A stretch of DNA of 44,019 nucleotides from Chloroflexota bacterium. Lineage in GTDB: Bacteria; Chloroflexota; UBA6077. The notes below the pieces were generated by a model, which saw only the letters and a program-made list of their open reading frames with translations, was not told where the DNA came from and searched no databases. Made by a program: the position numbers and the translations under genes. Shown in pieces: positions 32,648-40,498 of the stretch. Each line of letters begins with the position of its first letter. Within the stretch, counting starts at the first letter, position 1. The stretch spans positions 1 to 44,019 of the forward strand of contig JAJZRD010000007.1 in the NCBI GenBank assembly GCA_021845945.1, in the 5' to 3' direction.

Positions 32648-34249
32648 ATGGCGAAACCAATACTGAGCGCCGACGATGCCGTCGCGCTGCTCAAAGACGG
32701 TGACACCTTGGCGATCGATGGCTCGGGGGGTGGGCTGGTCGAGCCCGACGCCTTGATCGCCGCGCTGCACAGGCGCTTCAAGCAGACGGGGCACCCTCGC
32801 GATCTGACGGTGATTCACGCGACCGGCATCGGGGATCGAGGGAGCCGAGGGATCTCTCTCCTGGCTTTGGAGGGTCTCTGCCGTCGCGTCATTGGGGGTC
32901 ACTGGGGCCAAGCCCCGGAGATGGCCAAGCTGGCCGCGGAGAACAAGGTAGAAGCCTACAATTTCCCCCAGGGCGTCCTGAACCAGCTCTACCGGGAGAT
33001 AGCCGCGGGCAGACCGGGCGTCATCACGCACGTGGGGCTTGGCACCTTCGTGGACCCGCGGATGGAGGGCGGCAAACTCAACGACATCACCAAAGAGGAT
33101 CTGGTGGAGGTGGTGACGATTGGGGGACGGGAGTGGCTCTTCTACAAGGCGTTCCCGATCGACGTGGCCTGGGTTCGCGGCACCACCGCCGATGAGGATG
33201 GCTACGTCTCTCTGGAGCAGGAGGCGGCCATCCTTGGTGCCCTCGCGGTGGCTCAGGCCGGCCGCAACTCGGGGGGAGTGGTCATAGCCCAGGTAAAACG
33301 GCTGGCGGTGGCCGGATCGCTATCTGGTATGAGCGTTCGCATCCCTGGCCCAATGGTGGATGCCCTGGTCATACACGAGGGCCAGTGGCAGACCTACGAT
33401 GCCGAGTACAACCCCTCCTTTGCTGGTGAGGTCCGAGTTCCTCTCCAGCAACTGAAGCCGTTACCGTTGGACGTTCGGAAGGTAGTAGCCCGACGTGCCG
33501 CCATGGAGATAGAGCCCGGGGCCCTTCTCAACCTGGGGGTCGGGATGCCGGACGGGGTGGCCGCGGTAGCCGCCGAAGAGGGGATCAGCGAGGCGTTCAC
33601 CCTCACCGTCGAGCAGGGGGGCTACGGGGGCATCCCGGCGGGCGGGATCATCTTCGGGGCCGTTTCCAACCCCAAGGCAGTCATTGATGGACCAAGCCAG
33701 TTCGATTTCTACGACGGTGGTGGACTGGATCTCACCTGCCTCGGCATGGCTCAGGCGGATCAGAACGGCAACGTCAACGTCAGCAAGTACGGCTCCACTA
33801 TCACGGGTACCGGCGGGTTCGTGGACATCTCCCAGGGTGCCAGGGCGGTAGTCTTCTGCGCTACATTCACTGCGGGGGGCTTCGAGGCCGAGGTTCGGGA
33901 TGGCCAACTGCGGATCGTCCGAGAGGGGAAGCATCGGAAGTTTCTACACCGGGTGGATCAGGTTACGTTCTCCGGGGCTCACGCACGAGAGGGTGGGCGG
34001 AAGGTGCTGTACGTGACCGAGCGGGCGGTGCTGGAGCTTCGGGCCGAGGGTGTGGTCCTCACGGAGATCGCCCCCGGCGTCGATCTCCGAAGAGATGTGT
34101 TGGACCTGATGGAATACGAGCCGGTGGTCTCCCGCGATCTCAAACTGATGGATGCGCGGCTGTTCAACTCCGCCCCCATGGGGCTCGCGGATGATCTCCA
34201 GGCAAAGGGCAGCGCCGATCTGAGGCCGGCTTTCCGCCGGAGGCTGTAG
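32648..34249 (+). CDS. Family I CoA-transferase (fused alpha-beta), paralog 2
   Basis: 533 residues. IDGSGGGLVEPDAL near the N-terminus, AAGRPGVITHVGLGTFVDPR in the alpha half, and the catalytic Glu in LTVEQGGYGG with GGGLDLTCLG after it. GGAGGAG lies just before the ATG. Closely related in length and layout to the enzyme at 18816-20390; the two may use different acids or act at opposite ends of the pathway. Confidence 0.92.
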   Translation: MAKPILSADDAVALLKDGDTLAIDGSGGGLVEPDALIAALHRRFKQTGHPRDLTVIHATGIGDRGSRGISLLALEGLCRRVIGGHWGQAPEMAKLAAENKVEAYNFPQGVLNQLYREIAAGRPGVITHVGLGTFVDPRMEGGKLNDITKEDLVEVVTIGGREWLFYKAFPIDVAWVRGTTADEDGYVSLEQEAAILGALAVAQAGRNSGGVVIAQVKRLAVAGSLSGMSVRIPGPMVDALVIHEGQWQTYDAEYNPSFAGEVRVPLQQLKPLPLDVRKVVARRAAMEIEPGALLNLGVGMPDGVAAVAAEEGISEAFTLTVEQGGYGGIPAGGIIFGAVSNPKAVIDGPSQFDFYDGGGLDLTCLGMAQADQNGNVNVSKYGSTITGTGGFVDISQGARAVVFCATFTAGGFEAEVRDGQLRIVREGKHRKFLHRVDQVTFSGAHAREGGRKVLYVTERAVLELRAEGVVLTEIAPGVDLRRDVLDLMEYEPVVSRDLKLMDARLFNSAPMGLADDLQAKGSADLRPAFRRRL

Positions 34250-34343
34250 GCGCTGTGAGCAGCTTCGGGGCATAGCGCCTGGTGGGGTTTGGGCAGTCCC
34301 CAAGCCGACTACAGACTTCGTTTCAAGTCCAGGGGGTACCGGA

Positions 34344-34799
34344 ATGATCCTACACAAAACGATGGACGACCTGCACGTTGGCGGCGCGGCCTACTTCTCG
34401 AAGACAGTCACCGAGGCCGATGCTCTCATGTACATCGGAGCCACCGGGGACTTCAGCCCGATCCACGTGGATGAGCAGTACTCTCAGGGGACGCGGTTCG
34501 GTCGCCGGATAGCCCCGGGCATCATGGTGGCCGGCATGATCACGGCGGTGCTGGGGAACGACCTGGTGGGTTGCGAGCCGATCTCCGTGGCCGACGAGTT
34601 CCAGTTCAAGGCACCGGTCTACTATGGCGATACGATCACGGCGGAGATGCGGATCGTCGAGAAAATCCCCGAGAAGAGGGTTCTCAAGCTCGAGGCAACC
34701 TGCACCAACCAGGACGGCGTGGTGGTGCTGGCCGCCAAGGCAGTGATGGTCGTCCCAAAGCCTGTCCCTGTCCCCGCCGACGGGGGAAAGCAAGGATAG
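34344..34799 (+). CDS. MaoC-like hydratase, paralog 3
   Basis: 151 residues. GATGDFSPIHVDEQYSQGTR and GRRIAPGIMVAGMI; the usual IAHG is IAPG here, while the Asp-His pair is kept. GGGGTACCGGA precedes the ATG, a weak ribosome site. It lies between the CoA-transferase and etfB. Confidence 0.88.
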   Translation: MILHKTMDDLHVGGAAYFSKTVTEADALMYIGATGDFSPIHVDEQYSQGTRFGRRIAPGIMVAGMITAVLGNDLVGCEPISVADEFQFKAPVYYGDTITAEMRIVEKIPEKRVLKLEATCTNQDGVVVLAAKAVMVVPKPVPVPADGGKQG

Positions 34800-34809
34800 G
34801 AGGCATCTC

Positions 34810-35613
34810 GTGCATATAGTGGTGTGCATCAACCATATCCCCGATCCCGAGGCCCCTGCCAAGCAGTTCAAGCTAGACGAGCAGACCAACAAACCGCTGC
34901 TGCAGAGGGTGAATCGGGTTATCGGTCCTTTCGACGAGAACGCGCTGGAGACTGGCCTTCAGCTGAAGGACAGTGTGGGGGCCAAGGTGACGGCTCTATC
35001 CGTGGGGCCGGCGACCAACATAGAAGCGTTGCGGCGTGCCCTGGCGACTCGCGCCGATGCCGCCGTGCAGGTGAAAGAGGCAGGCGCGACCGAGTTGGAC
35101 TCCGCCGGGGTAGCCCGGCTGCTGAGCGCGGCCATCCGGAAGTTGGGGGATGTGGCCCTGGTTCTGTGTGGCCGCCAGGTGGGTGACTGGGACAGCGGTC
35201 AGGTGGGCCAGCTGGTGGCCGAAGAGCTCGGACTGCCCTGCGTCACCCTCGCCTGGCAGATCCAACTGGCAGGTGACGGGGTGGTGCGGGTCGAGAAGGA
35301 GATCCCGGGTGGGATCGCTCTGGTGGAGGCCGAACTGCCGGCAGTGGTGACGGTCACCAATGCCCCCAGCAATCAGCTGCGCATCCCGAAGGTGAAGGAT
35401 GTCATGGCCGCCCACCGGGCACCGATCACCACCTGGTCGGCAGCCGACCTGGGTCTCGACATGGCGGGACTGGCGGACGGCGCTCGCGTCCAGGTGCGGC
35501 GCATGCTCATCCCTGAGAGTCAGGTCCAGGTTGAGTTGATTCAGGGGGAGACCGACGAAGAGGTGGCCGAGACACTGGCCAAGCGTATTCTAGGCCTGAA
35601 GGTCCTGCAATAG
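34810..35613 (+). CDS. etfB: Electron transfer flavoprotein, beta subunit
   Basis: 267 residues, starting HIVVCINHIPDPEAPAKQF from a GTG with AGGAGG 6 nt upstream. VNRVIGPFDENALETGLQLK, VALVLCGRQVGDWDSGQVG and the AMP-binding region are typical EtfB features. It accepts electrons with EtfA from the acyl-CoA dehydrogenase and passes them to the membrane chain. The EtfA start is 9 bp past its stop. Confidence 0.93.
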   Translation: MHIVVCINHIPDPEAPAKQFKLDEQTNKPLLQRVNRVIGPFDENALETGLQLKDSVGAKVTALSVGPATNIEALRRALATRADAAVQVKEAGATELDSAGVARLLSAAIRKLGDVALVLCGRQVGDWDSGQVGQLVAEELGLPCVTLAWQIQLAGDGVVRVEKEIPGGIALVEAELPAVVTVTNAPSNQLRIPKVKDVMAAHRAPITTWSAADLGLDMAGLADGARVQVRRMLIPESQVQVELIQGETDEEVAETLAKRILGLKVLQ

Positions 35614-35622
35614 GGGGTCGCC

Positions 35623-36594
35623 ATGGATTTCTTGATAGTTGCATTGCCGGCCGGGACGCGGCTTCCGTCTGCCTCGGCGGAACTGATAGGTGGAGCCAAG
35701 GGCCTCGTCTCCTCGGGGGGAACGGTATCGGTTGCCGTCCTGGGCCATGATCTGGGCGCGGCCTGCCGCGATGCCGTGTCCTTTGGGGCCGACAAGGTCT
35801 ACCGGCTGCAGGCGCCTGACCTCGCCAACTACGATTCGGAAGCCTACCTCCAGGCGCTGGAGGTCGCCGTTCGAGGAATCGGAGCTGACATGGTGCTCTT
35901 CCCGGCCGACGCATTCGCCGCCGAGCTTGCCCCGCGGCTGGCTCACCGCCTCGATACCGGTGTCGCCACAGGGTGTGTGGCTATCACCGTATCGGGCGAT
36001 GGCCAGTTGCTGTTCACCTGTCCCGTCTATGGTGGAAAGGCCATGGCCGAGGTCGTGGTGACAGGCTCACCCAGCATCGCGACGGTGGCTGCCGGCAGCT
36101 TCCAGCCGTTGCTCCGAGACGATGCCAGGCAGGTGGGGATCGTCTCCCTGGTCGTGCCCGCGACCGCGACGGTGCGGCGCGCCAGGACCCTCGAGGTGCG
36201 ACCCGAGGAGGTGCAGGGGGTCCGATTGGAGGATGCCAGGGTCATTGTGGCCGGGGGTCGCGGGCTCGGGGAGGCCGAAGGTTTCCAGTACTTGGAGGAG
36301 TTGGCTGGGGTGCTGGGGGCTGCCGTGGGTGCCTCGCGCCCAGCCGTGGACGCCGGCTGGGTGCCCGCCAGCCTGCAGATCGGCCAAACCGGAAAGACGG
36401 TTTCTCCCGACCTGTACATTGCCGTGGGCGTCTCGGGAGCCAGCCAACACCTGGCGGGCATGGGGCGCTCCAAGCACGTAGTTGTGATCAACAAGGACCC
36501 CGAGGCCCTCTTCTTCAAAGCGGCAGAGCTGGGGGTGGTGGCCGACTATCGGAAAGTGGTTCCGCTCTTAACCCAGAAGCTGAAGGCTCTGTGA
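35623..36594 (+). CDS. etfA: Electron transfer flavoprotein, alpha subunit
   Basis: 323 residues. The N-terminal domain is less conserved; the C-terminal FAD domain is clear: GGRGLGEAEGFQYLEELAGV (about 206), VPASLQIGQTGKTVSPDLYI and VGVSGASQHLAGM, then VINKDPEALFFKAAELGVVADY. Last gene of the cupin-MaoC-CoA-transferase-MaoC-etfB-etfA operon. No ETF:quinone oxidoreductase gene is in the window. Confidence 0.94.
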   Translation: MDFLIVALPAGTRLPSASAELIGGAKGLVSSGGTVSVAVLGHDLGAACRDAVSFGADKVYRLQAPDLANYDSEAYLQALEVAVRGIGADMVLFPADAFAAELAPRLAHRLDTGVATGCVAITVSGDGQLLFTCPVYGGKAMAEVVVTGSPSIATVAAGSFQPLLRDDARQVGIVSLVVPATATVRRARTLEVRPEEVQGVRLEDARVIVAGGRGLGEAEGFQYLEELAGVLGAAVGASRPAVDAGWVPASLQIGQTGKTVSPDLYIAVGVSGASQHLAGMGRSKHVVVINKDPEALFFKAAELGVVADYRKVVPLLTQKLKAL

Positions 36595-36771
36595 GCTAGC
36601 ACAAAGGCCGCTACCTTCTCGAACAACGGGGAATCGGGCAAGGCCGGCATCAACCTGCAGATGCTGAACGACGAAGCCCGCGCGATAATCGGTCGGGCGC
36701 TGGAGCTTGCAGACGAGGAGATCCGGGGCAGCCTTGATCCCAGGTGTGTTGCGTACTCCTGGTCGTAGCAA
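36595..36771 (+). pseudogene. Possible gene remnant after etfA
   Basis: Directly after the etfA stop, the same frame stays open for 58 codons and reads like protein (KAGINLQMLNDEARAIIGRA, then LELADEEIRGSLDP) before a TAG at 36769. There is no ribosome site at the internal ATG (36661). It could be the tail of a lost gene or chance; nothing is recognised. Confidence 0.25.
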
Positions 36772-36847
36772 GTAGAATCTCCGGAGGAGAAGGTTGCAGC
36801 AGCCTAACCAGTACGTCCTGCAGCGGTTGAGCGAAGAGGAGCAGACA

Positions 36848-37438
36848 ATGGCCACCGTGAACCGGTCTGCCGGTCCTTCCATTCATCAACTGAAGGTCAC
36901 TCTCATGGACACTGCCCCGCCCATATGGCGCCGGTTCCAGGTTGAGAGTGACACTACTCTGTACAGGCTGCACCAGATCCTCCAGGTCGTGATGGACTGG
37001 GAGAACTACCACTTGTACCAGTTCACGGCGAGCGGAACCGAGTACGGCGAGCCCGACCCCGACTTCGGCGTGCGTGTGAGAAGCTCCAGGACTGCTAGGC
37101 TGAGCCAGATCGCGCCCACTCGTCGGGGCAAATTCCTGTACGTGTACGACTTCGGCGACAACTGGGGGCATGAGATCCTGGTAGAGAAGATAGAAAGCCC
37201 TGAAGCGGGGGTGCGCTATCCTGTTTGTCTCGCAGGCGAACGGGCATGCCCACCCGAGGACTGCGGTGGTGTGTGGGGCTACGCCGACCTGTTGGAGATC
37301 ATCCGTGCACCCCACGACGAGAGGCACGAAGAGATGATGGAGTGGCTCGGCGGCAGCTTCGACCCTGAGCACTTCGATCTCGAGGCCATCAACCGGGATC
37401 TGAGGAGGATCAGGTCCGTCCTGAAGTCCCGAGGGTAG
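36848..37438 (+). CDS. Plasmid pRiA4b ORF-3-like protein
   Basis: 196 residues from the ATG at 36848 (GAGGAG just upstream); a TTG at 36794 would add 18 residues. HQLKVTLMDTAPPIWRRFQV near the start, LHQILQVVMDWENYHLYQF and FLYVYDFGDNWGHEILVEKI are the hallmarks of this family, together with the acidic C-terminal ERACPPEDCGGVWGYADLLE. The function is unknown; it is common on plasmids and in variable regions, in keeping with the eroded stretch that follows. Confidence 0.88.
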   Translation: MATVNRSAGPSIHQLKVTLMDTAPPIWRRFQVESDTTLYRLHQILQVVMDWENYHLYQFTASGTEYGEPDPDFGVRVRSSRTARLSQIAPTRRGKFLYVYDFGDNWGHEILVEKIESPEAGVRYPVCLAGERACPPEDCGGVWGYADLLEIIRAPHDERHEEMMEWLGGSFDPEHFDLEAINRDLRRIRSVLKSRG

Positions 37439-37564
37439 TGGCGGCCGACGTGTGAGTGTGGGCACCGCTTTCAAGCAGCCATAGCATCCCGTGCCGTCTT
37501 CCGGATTCCCCAGGGTCATCGCCGCCTCGCGTTCTCGTCCGCCTGCAGATGGCACTTCTTGTAC

Positions 37565-37828
37565 TTCTTCTGTGTCCCCAGGCTTCATCGGGGTATCGCT
37601 CCACCAGCGACGCGTAGACAGCTTCGGCCTCGGCCTGCCGACCCAGCCACCACAGCGCCTCTCCCTGGGCCCGCATGAAGTTGACGTGGAGGAGCGTATC
37701 TTCCCCGGGAAACAGCTCCAGGAATTGGCGGGCGTAATGGAGGCGCCGCTCGTGATAGCTCGGCTCTAACTGGGCCGCGTTGCCCAGCTCCATCTCCAAG
37801 TCCTGGCACCAGTTGCACACCGGCTCCC
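37565..37828 (-). pseudogene. Fragment of a SEC-C/tetratricopeptide-like protein
   Basis: The minus strand reads CNWCQDLEMELGNA, then RQFLELFPGEDTLLHVNFMR, AEALWWLGRQAEAEAVYASL and VERYPDEAWGH before turning to nonsense. The FPGEDxLLxxNxxRAxAEALxxLGxxxEAExxYxxLVExxPDxAWG pattern matches the C-terminal helical part of SEC-C-type/pRiA4b-associated proteins. Both ends are missing: beyond the upstream end the DNA switches to the SWIM-like fragment on the other strand. Confidence 0.55.
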
Positions 37829-37840
37829 AGCGGCGGGTTT

Positions 37841-38400
37841 CTGCTGGAGCTGGAAGCGGATGCGCTGGACGACGAGGCGTTCCTGCGAGTCTGGCCGGGA
37901 GACCGGGCGTATCCACGACCTGGTAGATCGCCTCCTGGATCTGAGCCGGGTGGAGGAGGCAGCAACGGAGGCGCGGACGGCCAGCGACTTCGACTCGCTG
38001 GGCTTGGCCGACCTCTTCCTCAGCCACGACCAGGGCGACCTGGCCGGGCGTCTGATGCTGGGGCGAGCGGAGAAGACCACGGACACGCGCGTTCTGGAGT
38101 GGCTGAAGAAGTACTACCAGTCGCACGGTGGGGAGGCCGCCGCCCTGGAGTTGGCCGAGAGGGTCTTTCGCCTGCGTCCGAGCCTGGAGCAGTACAGGGA
38201 GTTGCGCGAGCTAGGCCAGTCGCTGGGTCGGTGGGACAACCTGCGGCCGAAGTTGCTGGCTTTTCTCGCGGAAAGCCGAAACTCCGTCCTGCTAATCCGG
38301 ATCCGTTTGGAGGAAGGCGAGATCGACCGCGCCTTGGAGTTGCTGGAACCCTGGCAGCAGCGCAACTACTTCATTGGCGGCGGTCGGGCACGGAGTCCTT
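37841..38400 (+). pseudogene. Frameshifted fragment of a SWIM zinc-finger-type protein
   Basis: Frame one gives LLELEADALDDEAFLRVW; after a shift near 37889-37898 another frame continues RETGRIHDLVDRLLDLSRVE, EAATEARTASDFDSLGLADL, then VLEWLKKYYQSHGGEAAALE, LAERVFRLRPSLEQYRELRE and a final LLIRIRLEEGEIDRALELLE. This is the helical C-terminal half typical of SWIM zinc-finger family proteins. The N-terminal zinc-finger part is missing and the C-terminus decays after about 38400. Confidence 0.65.
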
Positions 38401-38509
38401 TGGTGGTGGGGAACAGGTGCAACTCCGGCTGCATCAAGACGTACTCTCGCCCAACGGACGAAGATTGCCTTGCGACCGTTGCGCTTACGAGTTCCTCTTC
38501 CCGGTACCC

Positions 38510-38561
38510 TTGCTAGGCGGCACCCTTCCTGCTAGAATGGTGTACACAATGCTTTACACAA
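38510..38561 (+). promoter_or_regulatory. Promoter and probable autoregulatory site of the toxin-antitoxin pair
   Basis: TTGCTA (38510-38515), 17 nt, TAGAAT (38533-38538). Just after the -10 is a direct repeat TACACAA (38543-38549 and 38555-38561), 12 bp apart, and GGGAGGA precedes the ATG. Phd-family antitoxins repress their own operon through short repeats at this position. Confidence 0.6.
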
Positions 38562-38571
38562 CAGGGAGGAC

Positions 38572-38829
38572 ATGATGCGTTCCATGGGGGTGCGAGATCT
38601 GAGAGAGAACCTCAGCCAGGTCCTTCAGGAGGTGTCCGCTGCCGGTCAGGAGATCAGCATAACCAGCTATGGTAAGGAGATCGCTCGGCTGGTGCCAGCG
38701 CGCAAGAGGAAATCCCCTGAGGAGATGGCGGAACTGTGGGGCCGTATCGACCGGATCGCGGCCGAGGTTGGTAAACACCCCAACAAAGGGGCATCGGCAG
38801 CTGATGCGGTCAGGGAGGAAAGGGAGTGA
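38572..38829 (+). CDS. Phd/YefM-family antitoxin
   Basis: 85 residues. MGVRDLRENLSQVLQEVSAA then GQEISITSYGKEIARLVPAR is the Phd/YefM fold: an N-terminal DNA-binding domain, then a charged disordered tail that neutralises the toxin. Start ATG 38572 or 38575. Its stop overlaps the toxin start. Confidence 0.9.
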   Translation: MMRSMGVRDLRENLSQVLQEVSAAGQEISITSYGKEIARLVPARKRKSPEEMAELWGRIDRIAAEVGKHPNKGASAADAVREERE

Positions 38830-39236
38830 CGCTGGTAGTCGATGCAAGCGTGTGGGTGGCGCTATTCTGGCCTGATGATCCGCGACACGCAACCAGTCGC
38901 ACCTGGATCGGGCGGCAGGTAGACGCAGAAGAGGAGATTCTGATCCCCACCCTTGCCGTGTCGGAGGTGGCCGGACCCATCCGGCGACGGACCGGCGACC
39001 CCAGCCTGGCGCTGCAAGCCGTGACCGCCATGCTGGAACTGCCCGGTGTAACGGTGATCCCCATTACCGAGGAGCTGGGTAGGCTTTCCGGGGAGCTTGC
39101 GGCCGCGCTCGCATTGAAAGGTGGGGACGCAGTCTACGCTGCCTTGGCTTTCACGGAAAGCGTCACCCTGATCAGTTGGGACAGCGAACAGCTAGAGCGA
39201 TGCCCGGGCCATGTGGCTGCGACAACACCCGACTGA
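38826..39236 (+). CDS. vapC: VapC-type PIN-domain toxin
   Basis: 136 residues, GTG start overlapping the antitoxin stop (GTGA). All four PIN acidic residues are visible: Asp6 (VVDASVWVALF), Glu47 (AVSEVAGP), Asp101 (KGGDAVYAALA) and Asp119 (SWDSEQL). Predicted magnesium-dependent ribonuclease, held inactive by the upstream antitoxin. The intact active site says the pair is probably functional even though its neighbours are decayed. Confidence 0.92.
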   Translation: MTLVVDASVWVALFWPDDPRHATSRTWIGRQVDAEEEILIPTLAVSEVAGPIRRRTGDPSLALQAVTAMLELPGVTVIPITEELGRLSGELAAALALKGGDAVYAALAFTESVTLISWDSEQLERCPGHVAATTPD

Positions 39237-39590
39237 GACGGAGGGCCAGCGTGAGTATTCCCCGGCATCACTGCAGCCAAACTCATACAGCGTGGCGTGC
39301 CACAAACCGGTGCGGCCGTGGATCGCATGACCCAGGCAGGTCCCAGATAGATCTGATTGCCGGACGAATCGAAGCAGCCAATAGAGTCCCGCGACATCAT
39401 CACCAGGCTGCGCAGCGAGAGCACGCGCGATCAAGTCCGCGGCCCGGGCGATGGTACCTGTCGAGACCTAACCCGGTCGCCGTCGAATAGAGAGCGCCTG
39501 GCATCAAGGGCCGGCGTTCTGCCGCGGTTCGAGCCCCGGCGGCTTGCCCGGTAGTCGAGGCGCTGGCTATACTGAGAATACACATTCCCC
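39237..39590. other. Gap without a recognisable gene
   Basis: 354 bp between the VapC toxin and the truncated glycosylase. Several short ORFs occur on both strands, but none has a ribosome site or a recognisable motif. A TTCGAGC near 39529 superficially resembles a tRNA T-loop but lacks a pairing stem. Confidence 0.5.
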
Positions 39591-40202
39591 TTGAAGCCGC
39601 CCCACTCCGCCGTCCCCAGGGGCTTTGGGCTGGCCGCCCTGGACTTCGCCACGGCTACACTCCTCTTGACGGAGACCGGCAAGAAGTACCGTGCGTCACT
39701 CCACATGGTTCACGGAAGGGAAGCCCTGGCTGAGCTGGATCCAGGCGGAATCGAAGTCATGGGATCGAGCCTGGAGCAGTTCCGAGACGCGCTCCATCGC
39801 GAGAATCACACCCTCAAGCGGACCCTCACCGACCCGAGAATTCTGAGCGGGATCGGCAACGCCTACTCCGACGAGATCTTGCACAGGGCCGGACTCTCTC
39901 CCTTCAAGCTGGCCAGGGATCTCTCGCAGGAGGAGACGGTACGGCTCCACGCGGCGACGCTGGCCGTTCTCTCCGAGTCGACCGATCGCCTGATCGCAGA
40001 GGCGAGGGAGAGTTTTCCGGAGAAGGTCACGGCCTTTCGCCCCGACATGGCGGTGCACGGGCGCTACGGCCATCCCTGTCCGGCCTGTGGAACGCCGGTC
40101 CAGCGCATCGTACACGGTGAGAACGAGTCCAACTACTGCCCGCGCTGCCAGGGGATGGTTCACGGACGTGGTCACAGTGCGGGAGGGCGAAGCTCCTGCT
40201 GA
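39591..40202 (+). pseudogene. mutM: 5'-truncated formamidopyrimidine-DNA glycosylase
   Basis: 203 codons aligning to the middle and end of MutM/Fpg: GLAALDFATATLLLTETGKK, the H2TH helices (HTLKRTLTDPRILSGIGNAY, SDEILHRAGLSPFKLARDL) and a zinc finger CPACGTPV...NYCPRCQ. The first roughly 85-90 residues, with the catalytic N-terminal Pro and Glu of PELPEVE, are absent, and the DNA upstream is unrelated. The frame runs into the palindrome at 40171-40241, which supplies the stop. It cannot be an active glycosylase. Confidence 0.85.
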
Positions 40203-40241
40203 GCCGGCTCGCCGGGAGGCTCGCCCTCCCGCAACTGTCAC
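40171..40241. repeat. GCGGGAGGGCG-type palindromic repeat in the end of the mutM fragment
   Basis: Arms GTCACAGTGCGGGAGGGCGA (from 40171) and the near-complement GCCCTCCCGCAACTGTCAC (ending 40241). It interrupts the last codons of the truncated glycosylase. Confidence 0.7.
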
Positions 40242-40346
40242 CCGATCTCGCGCCCTAGTGAACCATGCCGCCTCCGCGCCGGGGTTTAGCGGAAGCTAGA
40301 ATCTGGTAGCGAGATCCAACGGAATACACTCTTGCAAAAGCCCGGC

Positions 40347-40363
40347 ACCATCTTTAAGATGGT
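40347..40363. promoter_or_regulatory. Perfect 8+1+8 palindrome upstream of lplA, possible operator
   Basis: ACCATCTT-T-AAGATGGT lies 135 bp before the lipoate ligase ATG. A perfect odd palindrome of this size outside a gene is more like a repressor site than a hairpin. No obvious -10/-35 pair is nearby. Confidence 0.4.
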
Positions 40364-40498
40364 AGCTGACCGGCCGCTGATGGGGCGGCGCTCGGGACCA
40401 GGTCAACCCAGGGCGATACGTGCGTTGCCGGCTTCGATAGAGTGCGGGTCTCCGCGAACCGCCGCGCGACGGTTCTGAGTGTCCTCGGGAGGCGGCAA

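Noticed and set aside
36396..36412. GGAAAGACGGTTTCTCC in etfA, resembling the operator
   Set aside because: Spacing between half-sites is one base too long and it lies deep in coding sequence.
39526..39550. GGTTCGAGCC resembling a tRNA T-arm
   Set aside because: The flanking bases do not form a five-pair stem, and no anticodon or acceptor arms could be found upstream.
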